A stretch of 64,000 nucleotides of DNA from Lachnospiraceae bacterium (lineage in GTDB: Bacteria; Bacillota; Clostridia; Lachnospirales; Lachnospiraceae). A program made the position numbers and the translations under genes. The notes beneath the pieces were generated by a model that worked only from the letters and a program-made list of their open reading frames with translations, was not told where the DNA came from and searched no databases. Below, one piece after another: positions 46,601 to 53,784 of this stretch (the first letter of the stretch is position 1; the number at the start of each line of letters is the position of its first letter). Location: positions 80,774 through 144,773 of the forward strand of contig JAFVXW010000035.1 in the NCBI GenBank assembly GCA_017500935.1, read 5' to 3'.

Positions 46601-48283
46601 TTACTTCTCATTATGAAGCAGTTTGTGTTCTTTTCCTTTCAAAAGTCCCTGATACAGTGCTGTAATGAAAGGATTCTCATCGGAGCGTTTGATCTGTGCC
46701 TGGCTGTCGATCTTATACAGACCTTCCATGCGGGCCTGTCTGGTTCTTGCACCGATGGGAAGAGGCTGACCGCCGCCGGCAACACAGCCGCGTCTGCATG
46801 CCATAACTTCCACGAAGTCATAATATGCTTCGCCTGCCTGAATCTTCTTCATCAGATCATCCGCATTCTTCAGGCCGTGAACCACTGCGATCTTAACTTC
46901 TCTTTCGCCCAGCTTAACGGTTGCTTCCTTTAATACATCAGTGCCGCGGATGCCGGTGTAGCTGATCTGTTCCAGATCCTCCACCTTGCTGCTCCTGATC
47001 ACATGACGAAGCACCGCTTCGGTAACACCGCCGGTCACGCCAAAGATCGCAGCTGCACCGGAGGAAAGGCCAAAGGGCATATCCAGCGCTTCGCCTTCCA
47101 GAGAGGCAAAATCAATACCTGCAACCTTAAACATTCTGATCACTTCATCGGTGGTCAGTACATAATCCACATCCTGTTCACCGTCAGTGTAATGCTCAGG
47201 ACGTAAGATTTCCGCCTTCTTTGCGGTACAGGGCATGATGGAAACCATCAGTGTCTTTCTGTCGTCCTTGGGATTTACACGCGCATCTTCCTTGATCAGT
47301 GCGCCGAACATCTGCTGGGGAGAACGGCAGGTAGAAATGTGTTTTGCAAGCTCCGGATATCTGTTTTCACAGAATTTTACCCATGCAGGACAGCAGGAGG
47401 TAAACAGGGGCAGGTTTTCGTTTTTCTCAATTCTTTCCAGCAGTTCTTTTGCTTCTTCAATAACAGTGATATCCGCACCGAAGTTGGTGTCGTAAATCTC
47501 ATCAAATCCCAGCATACGAAGTGCGGTAGCCAGCTTGCCGATGGAGTTTTCACCCTTGGGAATACCGAACTTGTCACCGATGGCAATTCTGACTGCAGGC
47601 GCGATCTGTGCCACTACACGTACATGAGGGTCAGAGAGCGCATCCCATACGGGAGTGAAGTTATGCTTGATGGTGATGGCACCGGTGGGGCATGCCACAC
47701 GGCACTGTCCGCAGCCGACACAGTCGGTGTCACACAGCTTTTTGCCAAAAGCAGGCATTACCTGCAGCTTGGATCCTCTGTGCGCAAAATCCAGAACGCC
47801 GACGCCCTGCAGTTCTTCACAGGTACGAACACAGTCACCGCAAAGAATACACTTGTTGGGATCGATTACAATGGCAGGTGAGGAATCATCCACAGGAAGG
47901 ATGGGCTTGTTGTTTTCAAAGGAAACCTTACCCACGTTCATGCTCTGTGCCAGTTCCTGTAAGGTACACTGGCCGTTTACATGACAGGTCGCACAGTCTG
48001 TGCAGTGGGAAGCCAAAAGCAGCTCCAGGATCATCTTTCTGTGCTTCTGCAGACGGGGGGTCTTGGTATAAATGATCATTCCGTCTCTGGGTGTTTCGGA
48101 ACAGGACGCAAATACTCTTCCGCGGTTGTCTTCCACCACGCACATACGGCACGCGCCATAGGTGGACAGCTCGGAATGATAACAGAATGTGGGCAGATTG
48201 ATGCCGATTCTGCGGAGTACCTGCAGGATATTCTTTTCATCATCAAAAGCAACCTTGCGGTTGTTGATCGTCATATATTTCAT
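46601..48283 (-). CDS. hydA: NADH-dependent [FeFe] hydrogenase catalytic subunit
   Basis: A 560-residue hydrogenase subunit producing H2 from electrons of NADH and reduced ferredoxin in the cytosol. Cluster order: [2Fe-2S] domain (Cys34, 45, 48, 61), His-Cys cluster (His93, Cys97, 100, 106), two [4Fe-4S] clusters (146-200), and the H-cluster motifs L1 TSCCPAW (295-301), L2 MPCTAKKAE (350-358) and L3 MACRRGCVAGGGQP (494-507). It lacks the extra C-terminal ferredoxin domain of the longest HydA types. Third gene of a hydC-hydB-hydA operon, so a bifurcating trimer is predicted. Confidence 0.95.
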   Translation of the reverse strand: MKYMTINNRKVAFDDEKNILQVLRRIGINLPTFCYHSELSTYGACRMCVVEDNRGRVFASCSETPRDGMIIYTKTPRLQKHRKMILELLLASHCTDCATCHVNGQCTLQELAQSMNVGKVSFENNKPILPVDDSSPAIVIDPNKCILCGDCVRTCEELQGVGVLDFAHRGSKLQVMPAFGKKLCDTDCVGCGQCRVACPTGAITIKHNFTPVWDALSDPHVRVVAQIAPAVRIAIGDKFGIPKGENSIGKLATALRMLGFDEIYDTNFGADITVIEEAKELLERIEKNENLPLFTSCCPAWVKFCENRYPELAKHISTCRSPQQMFGALIKEDARVNPKDDRKTLMVSIMPCTAKKAEILRPEHYTDGEQDVDYVLTTDEVIRMFKVAGIDFASLEGEALDMPFGLSSGAAAIFGVTGGVTEAVLRHVIRSSKVEDLEQISYTGIRGTDVLKEATVKLGEREVKIAVVHGLKNADDLMKKIQAGEAYYDFVEVMACRRGCVAGGGQPLPIGARTRQARMEGLYKIDSQAQIKRSDENPFITALYQGLLKGKEHKLLHNEK

Positions 48284-48298
48284 CTTCTGGTTTTCTCC

Positions 48299-50185
48299 TT
48301 ATTCTGCGATCTTAATGGCACCAAAAGGACAGGCACTGATACATGCACCGCATTTGATACATTTGCTGCTGTCAATGGTATAAGGACTCTTGATCTGACC
48401 GGTGATCGCACCAACAGGACAGTTGCGCGCACACTTGCTGCAGCCCTTACATTTTTCGGGATCGATCACATACTGACGCATAGCCGCACAGTTGTTGGCT
48501 CTGCACTTCTTCTCGGTAACATGCTCCACATACTCATCGCGGAACAGCTTTAAGGTACTCATAACGGGAAGTGCCGCACTCTTTCCAAGACCGCAGAGTG
48601 CTGTTTCGGTAACGGTCTCTGCCAGTGCTTCCAGCATATCAAGATCTTCCAGTGTGCCGTTTCCTGCTACAATGCGCTCTAAAATCTCCAGCATACGCTT
48701 GGTGCCTTCACGGCAGGGCACACATTTGCCGCAGCTTTCATTCTGGGTAAAGTTCATGAAGAAACGTGCCACTTCCACCATACAGGTATTGGAGTCCATA
48801 ACAACCAGACCGCCGGAACCGATCATGGCACCCATTTTCTTTAAGGAATCAAAATCAAGAGGCACATCCAGATGAGGTGTGATCAGACAGCCGCCGGAAG
48901 GACCGCCGATCTGAACTGCCTTAAATTCACCGTCGCCTCTGATGCCGCCGCCTACTTCAAAGATAACCTCGCGCAGGGTAGTTCCCATGGGAACTTCGAT
49001 CAGACCGGTATTTTTCACATTGCCGGTCAGCGCAAATGCCTTGGTGCCGGGGCTGTTTTCAGGACCGATGGTCTTAAACCATTCAGCACCCTTGTTGATG
49101 ATCATGGGTACATTGGCAAAAGTTTCTACGTTATTTAAAACAGTGGGCTTGCCGAAAAGTCCCTGTTCTACGGTACGGGGCGGTTTTACACGGGGCATGC
49201 CGCGGTGACCTTCTATGGAAGCGGTCAGCGCACTGCCTTCGCCGCATACGAACGCGCCTGCACCTCTGTTGATATGTAAATCGAAACAAAAATCAGTGCC
49301 CAGAATATTGTCTCCTAAAAGACCTGCTTCCTTTGCCTGTGCGATCGCAAGCTTTAAACGGCTGATCGCCAGCGGGTATTCAGCACGCACATAAATATAG
49401 CCTTCCTGTGCGCCTACCGCATAAGCTGCGATCATCATACCTTCGATCATCTTGTGGGGATCGCCTTCCATGATGCTTCGGTCCATGAACGCGCCCGGAT
49501 CGCCTTCGTCACCGTTACATACGATATAGCGGACGGTTTCTTTCTGACGTGCTACCTGTTTCCACTTGTAGCCGGTCTGGAAACCGCCGCCCCCGCGTCC
49601 GCGCAGATTGGATTCTTCCACTTCTTTGATAACCTCAGCAGGAGTCATTTCAAAAAGAGCCTTCGCCAGCGCCTGATATTTGTCGGTGGCGATCGCCTCT
49701 TCAATATGTTCTGCGTCAATCTGACCGCAGTTTTCCAAAACCAGACGGGTCTGCTTTTTATAAAAAGGAATCTCATCCTGCTTCTGATATTCCTGGCCGT
49801 TCTGCTTATAGATCAGGGAGTGGATGATCTCGCCGTTTTTCACGGTTTTTTCAAAGATCTCGTCACAGTCTTCGGGCTTAACCTTGGTATAGAGGATTCC
49901 CAGAGGCTCGATACGAACCAGCGGACCCATTTCACAAAAACCGTGGCAGCCGCTCTTTTTCACAGAGATCTCACCGTCACCGTGCGCGATCTCGGGACCA
50001 AAATGCACTTCCACATCGGGATTTTCCTTCACCAGTTCCAGCATTCTTTCATAAATCTTGCCGGAGCCGCCTGCCAGACAGCCTGTACCAGCACAGATTA
50101 AGATTCTGCATTTGCTGTTTTTGATGATGTTAAGCTCTTTTTCTCTAATTTCATTTAACTGGGAGTGATTTATAATTTTTTCCAT
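48299..50185 (-). CDS. hydB: Hydrogenase NuoF-like flavoprotein subunit
   Basis: A 628-residue NuoF homologue that takes electrons from NADH through FMN. An N-terminal thioredoxin-like [2Fe-2S] domain (RILICAGTGCLAGGSG to CHGFCEMGP) precedes the FMN/NADH core (LRGRGGGGFQTGYKW), an SLBB region, the [4Fe-4S] site ESCGKCVPCREG, and two C-terminal ferredoxin clusters (CKGCSKCARNCP and CIKCGACISACP). This domain set matches HydB of electron-bifurcating hydrogenases. The start codon follows the NuoE-like stop directly. Confidence 0.95.
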   Translation of the reverse strand: MEKIINHSQLNEIREKELNIIKNSKCRILICAGTGCLAGGSGKIYERMLELVKENPDVEVHFGPEIAHGDGEISVKKSGCHGFCEMGPLVRIEPLGILYTKVKPEDCDEIFEKTVKNGEIIHSLIYKQNGQEYQKQDEIPFYKKQTRLVLENCGQIDAEHIEEAIATDKYQALAKALFEMTPAEVIKEVEESNLRGRGGGGFQTGYKWKQVARQKETVRYIVCNGDEGDPGAFMDRSIMEGDPHKMIEGMMIAAYAVGAQEGYIYVRAEYPLAISRLKLAIAQAKEAGLLGDNILGTDFCFDLHINRGAGAFVCGEGSALTASIEGHRGMPRVKPPRTVEQGLFGKPTVLNNVETFANVPMIINKGAEWFKTIGPENSPGTKAFALTGNVKNTGLIEVPMGTTLREVIFEVGGGIRGDGEFKAVQIGGPSGGCLITPHLDVPLDFDSLKKMGAMIGSGGLVVMDSNTCMVEVARFFMNFTQNESCGKCVPCREGTKRMLEILERIVAGNGTLEDLDMLEALAETVTETALCGLGKSAALPVMSTLKLFRDEYVEHVTEKKCRANNCAAMRQYVIDPEKCKGCSKCARNCPVGAITGQIKSPYTIDSSKCIKCGACISACPFGAIKIAE

Positions 50186-50662
50186 TTATGCTTCCTCCCT
50201 CAGTGTTTTTAACAGCGCAGTCACTTTTTCAGGTGTCATCGCCGGATGCACGGTATCATTTACCATGATAACAGGCGCAAGACCGCAGGCACCAAGACAG
50301 GATACGGTCTCTACAGTAAAAAGCATATCGTCTGTGGTCACTTTTTCTGCAGACAGTCCCAGCTCCTGACGAAGCTTATCTAAAATCGCGGTGGACTTAC
50401 GGACATGGCAGGCTGTACCGTCGCACACCTTGATCAGATATTTTCCCTTGGGCTCAAAGGAAAAATTCTCATAAAAAGTGGCAACACTGTATGCCTTGGC
50501 TTCGGTAATACCAATTTTCTTTGCTACATAGCTTAATAATTCAGGTGGAAGATAGCGATATTCTTCCTGAATATCCTGAATGATGGATATAAGAGATGAC
50601 TGCACAGCACCATGCATGGCGATGATCTCGTCAGTCTTCTCATAATACATTTTATCTAACAT
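50186..50662 (-). CDS. hydC: Hydrogenase NuoE-like [2Fe-2S] subunit
   Basis: A 158-residue thioredoxin-like ferredoxin with cysteines in CDGTACHVR and CLGACGLAP binding one [2Fe-2S] cluster. First gene of the operon. The start is taken at ATG 50662 (MLDKMYYEKTDE), behind AAAGGA; the 20 in-frame residues upstream are without family similarity. It completes the C-B-A set used to couple NADH and ferredoxin oxidation. Confidence 0.93.
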   Translation of the reverse strand: MLDKMYYEKTDEIIAMHGAVQSSLISIIQDIQEEYRYLPPELLSYVAKKIGITEAKAYSVATFYENFSFEPKGKYLIKVCDGTACHVRKSTAILDKLRQELGLSAEKVTTDDMLFTVETVSCLGACGLAPVIMVNDTVHPAMTPEKVTALLKTLREEA

Positions 50663-50846
50663 AATCGTTATCAGTCCTTTCCCTGAAGAAATCGCAAATA
50701 TCTCCCCAGTATTATGCAACATTATATTATAAGATTGTTAATTTTTCAACAAAAAACAAAAAGCAAACAGGTTCTTTTCTCAAAAAACCTGTCTGCCTTT
50801 TAAGTATCTGATTTCTGATGTAAAAATATGTTTTTTCAACTACAGA

Positions 50847-51262
50847 CTACAAGAGACGGAGTGTGTTTTCTCCTTCCGGAATACAAAGCAGAGAAAGCAT
50901 GCGGTCTCCCACTTTCTTTTTCACAACGGGCACTTCTTTGCCGTTTAGCCAGATCATATCGCCTGCACCTTCAGGCAGTACGATCACCATCGGCACCTGA
51001 GCCTTTACCGCAATCTCCAAACCTTCCCGCACGATTTTTGATGCGCTGCGGGCCTGCCAGAAAGCGGCGATCCGGTTAGTGGAAGTGTAAAGGATCTGAT
51101 ATCCTTTTTCCTGACTGTGAGAGCCAATCAGCTTCAGTACGCGCTCCACCGCAGGCAGATCTTCGCTGTTGTCCTGCAGATAATGCGGATGACAGAAAAA
51201 CTGAATGATGCGTCCATTCTGTGCCGCGCCGTCCAAATAACCTGTCACTTTTCTTGATTCAC
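50847..51262 (-). pseudogene. Remnant of an uncharacterised gene, 5' end lost at a hairpin element
   Basis: An open frame of about 138 residues remains from VTGYLDGAAQNGRIIQFFCHP to the natural-looking stop after NTLRLL. It has no ribosome site or good start; the frame runs on to 51359, but that extra part is the translation of palindromic DNA (51278-51371). IIQFFCHPHYL, ERVLKLIGSH and YQILYTSTNRIAAFWQAR resemble the C-terminal part of polysaccharide-deacetylase-like or related proteins, so the front portion is missing. I call it a fragment rather than a working gene. Exact family uncertain. Confidence 0.55.
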
Positions 51263-51272
51263 TCTCAAAAAT

Positions 51273-51371
51273 AAAAAAGTGTGCGCTATGCGCACACTCC
51301 GCGCCGAGTGCGGTTGCCGTAAGGCAACATATGCCGACGATCGCTGATCGTCTGAGCACGAGTGCGCATAT
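51273..51371. repeat. Multi-hairpin palindromic element
   Basis: Successive stems: AGTGTGCGC/GCGCACACT (51278-51298), GTTGCC/GGCAAC (51313-51328), GACGATC/GATCGTC (51336-51352), with ATATGC/GCATAT (51329-51371) enclosing the last. The minus-strand read-out ends in a U6 run, so the left stem also acts as an intrinsic terminator. The compact, GC-richer cluster stands out from its surroundings and looks like a dispersed non-autonomous repeat or a small structured RNA. Confidence 0.6.
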
Positions 51372-51376
51372 ATGTG

Positions 51377-51421
51377 TTTTTTTATACGATCGGAAATGAA
51401 ATTTCCAATCGTATAAAAAAA
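51377..51421. repeat. Long near-perfect palindrome
   Basis: TTTTTTTATACGATCGGAAAT (51377-51397, in two halves) pairs with 51401-51421 at 20 of 21 positions with a 3-nt loop. It directly adjoins both the multi-hairpin element and the SDR terminator, with U runs on both strands. Confidence 0.7.
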
Positions 51422-51450
51422 CAGCTACACAAAAATTGCATAGCTGTTTT
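51415..51450 (-). terminator. Terminator of the SDR gene
   Basis: AAAACAGCTA (51418-51427) / TAGCTGTTTT (51441-51450), 13-nt loop, seven U on the minus strand; 23 nt beyond the SDR stop. Confidence 0.85.
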
Positions 51451-51472
51451 TGTCCAAAATACCTTATTACCC

Positions 51473-52231
51473 TTAGAATGCAGTCCAGCCGCCGTCTACA
51501 GGGAGAACTACGCCGTTTATATACGCGGAATCGTCTGAAGCCAGGAAAAGTGCGGTATTGGCAATATCAGAAGTCTGTCCGGGTGCGGGAGCCAGAGCCT
51601 GAACAGGTCTTACTCTTGTAAAGCCATCCATATTGGGCATGCCCATTGAAGTACCGATTTCCGTGGAAATACCGCCGGGCGCGATAATATTGCTTCTGAT
51701 ACCTTCTTTCATATAGGTAAATGCAACATGTCTGGAGTAAGCATTTACAGCTGCTTTGGATGCGCAGTAGATTGCGCCTGCTGCCTGATGCATGGAACCA
51801 ACGGAAGATATGGTAATGATGTTGCCGCCATTTCCCTGTGCCAAAAATACCTGACATGCTTTTCTCATAGAGCAAAGAGGACCATAAACGTTGATACCCA
51901 TTACATAATCATATTTTTCATCGGTTACATCTGCCATTGCAGCCATGTCATCCATAACACCTGCATTGTTAACCAGAACATCCAGCTTGCCGAATTCAGC
52001 AACAGCCAGATCGATCATCGCTTCATTATCTTCTTTCTTGGAAACATCACCCGCAAATACAATCAGTTTGCCGGGGGCGTCCTTTAAAGATTCCTTTAAA
52101 GCATCCAGTCTCTCTGCACGTCTTGCAACTGCAACAACATTGGCACCTTCCTTTACAAAAAGCTCCACAATGTTTTTTCCCATACCTGCAGAAGCGCCGG
52201 TAACAACGATGGATTTGTTTTCTAATTTCAT
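51473..52231 (-). CDS. Short-chain dehydrogenase/reductase (SDR) oxidoreductase
   Basis: A 252-residue NAD(P)-dependent oxidoreductase, classical SDR. Nucleotide loop TGASAGMGKNI (12-22), structural NNAGVMD, catalytic Ser in ISSVGSM, and catalytic Tyr/Lys in YCASKAAV. The tail VDGGWTAF is typical of sugar-alcohol or 3-oxoacyl-type reductases. Single gene with its own promoter (52259-52288) and terminator. Substrate unknown. Confidence 0.9.
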   Translation of the reverse strand: MKLENKSIVVTGASAGMGKNIVELFVKEGANVVAVARRAERLDALKESLKDAPGKLIVFAGDVSKKEDNEAMIDLAVAEFGKLDVLVNNAGVMDDMAAMADVTDEKYDYVMGINVYGPLCSMRKACQVFLAQGNGGNIITISSVGSMHQAAGAIYCASKAAVNAYSRHVAFTYMKEGIRSNIIAPGGISTEIGTSMGMPNMDGFTRVRPVQALAPAPGQTSDIANTALFLASDDSAYINGVVLPVDGGWTAF

Positions 52232-52258
52232 TGCAATTTCTCCTTTTGCATTTTTTTT

Positions 52259-52288
52259 AACGTATCACAAAAATTATTATGCTGTCAA
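52259..52288 (-). promoter_or_regulatory. Promoter of the SDR gene
   Basis: Consensus TTGACA (52288-52283), 18-nt spacer with TGA before the -10, TACGTT (52264-52259). Confidence 0.5.
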
Positions 52289-52347
52289 TATTGAATCAGC
52301 CTGAAAAGCACAAACTCTAATCATCCTTAGTTCAATGTAATATCAGC

Positions 52348-53673
52348 TTATACAGCCGGTGACTCCGGAATATTTTTATACTCAAAGACCGGATTCTCAC
52401 CGGATGCACATAAACAGCCGGTGGCTACATTGTCTAATCCATTTTCCCTGAAAACTGCAATCACAGAGCCTTCAGGATGCCGGTTGCATACATTGGTGAT
52501 CACGGAATCCTTCAAATAGCCATGTACTTCAATCCCTTTTCTGGCGTTGCAGACAACATTGGAAATCGTAATATTTCTCATCGAATCTTTCGCATGGACT
52601 GCTCCGGGATAATCCTCTCTTCCCACGAGGATCGTGCCGCTGTACTGTCTGTGCGGCGCATCCTCCACCGCGGCATCTATCACGCCATCGATCACAATAT
52701 TCCAAAGCTTATTATTGGAAGCCAACAGACGAATCACCCAGCACAGCTGCGAATATGCAATAACATTGCGGATGATGATGTCGTGAACATCGTAATTCTG
52801 TTTATCCCAATGACAAGGGAGTGCCTGAAAGGATCCGATCTCACATCCCGGAGTAAATTCACAACCCGGGGTATCCCAGGATGTGATCGCAATCACATCA
52901 TCTCCGGTTCTTCCGGTAATATCTGTGATCAGAATATGATGGGAACCTTTCCGAACATGTACGCCGTCCTGATTTTCCATATTCTGACGCAGACCGTCAA
53001 TTTCTTTTGACATGCAGGCATTAAAATCAATCTTACGGATGGAACCGTAGGCACAATTTTCGATGGTAATGCCCCATGCATGATAATCTTCCAGACGGAT
53101 ATTTTCTATGGAAAAATGCTCCACATTGGCGAACAGAATACCGATGTTGCGCCAATCCCCTTTCTGGTGCTGTCCTTCTTTTCCTATATCTGTCCCGTAA
53201 GAATGGTCATGCATATCCCAGAATCCAAGCTCGCCTGCAGCTCGTTTTTCTTCCGGGATCCAGTATCCGTATTTTACCATATCTTCTTTATAGTACGGAC
53301 ACGGACGGGCCAGAAGCTTGCTTGAATCTCCGGTTGCACGCGGATAATCGGCCCCCTGCAGTGTGCAAAAGCCTTCTCCGCGAATATGTATATTCTTTAT
53401 TCTTTGCGGATCGTCGATCCCGATTCCACAGTTTGCGGAACGAAAGAAATTATCTCTGCATCGATCAGAAAGTTTGATCATACAGTTCTGTAAAATAACA
53501 GTTGTGTTTTCGGGAATAAGAATGGCACGATCGATCAGCCAATGCTTACGTTCCGGCTCAATGTCGGATTCGCGCGGCGGAATTACCAGGATCCCATCTC
53601 CTGTCAGATTCTGCATCGCAAGTTCAATCACTTCACTGTCTGTTTTTCCATGAAAATCATTCACATTTATCAT
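52348..53673 (-). CDS. Right-handed beta-helix protein, GH28 (polygalacturonase)-like
   Basis: A 441-residue parallel beta-helix protein without signal peptide. VNDFHGKTDSEVIELAMQNL resembles the start of pectin-lyase-fold GH28 proteins; repeated coil segments (FSIENIRLEDYHAWGITIENC, HHILITDITGRTGDDVIAITSWD, shown in part) contain adjacent aspartates as expected for a GH28-like site. Not all GH28 signature residues are evident, so it may be a non-canonical glycosidase or binding protein. It has its own promoter with two palindromic AACGTT boxes. It begins the carbohydrate block that continues to the right edge. Confidence 0.7.
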   Translation of the reverse strand: MINVNDFHGKTDSEVIELAMQNLTGDGILVIPPRESDIEPERKHWLIDRAILIPENTTVILQNCMIKLSDRCRDNFFRSANCGIGIDDPQRIKNIHIRGEGFCTLQGADYPRATGDSSKLLARPCPYYKEDMVKYGYWIPEEKRAAGELGFWDMHDHSYGTDIGKEGQHQKGDWRNIGILFANVEHFSIENIRLEDYHAWGITIENCAYGSIRKIDFNACMSKEIDGLRQNMENQDGVHVRKGSHHILITDITGRTGDDVIAITSWDTPGCEFTPGCEIGSFQALPCHWDKQNYDVHDIIIRNVIAYSQLCWVIRLLASNNKLWNIVIDGVIDAAVEDAPHRQYSGTILVGREDYPGAVHAKDSMRNITISNVVCNARKGIEVHGYLKDSVITNVCNRHPEGSVIAVFRENGLDNVATGCLCASGENPVFEYKNIPESPAV

Positions 53674-53705
53674 ACTGTGACCGCCTCCTGATTTTTGTGC
53701 TGTTT

Positions 53706-53764
53706 AACGTTTTCTCTTCCAAACGTTTCCCTTCTATAAATATTATACTAACACACTTTTTGCC
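53706..53764 (-). promoter_or_regulatory. Promoter with two LacI-like half-palindromes
   Basis: TATAAT (53747-53742) with TCGACG 16 nt upstream on the minus strand. Downstream of the -10 are GAAACGTTTG and GAAAACGTT (about 53706-53729), two AACGTT-centred boxes like LacI-family or cre sites, placed to block transcription start. Regulator not identified. Confidence 0.5.
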
Positions 53765-53784
53765 GTCGATACAGGTACTTTATT

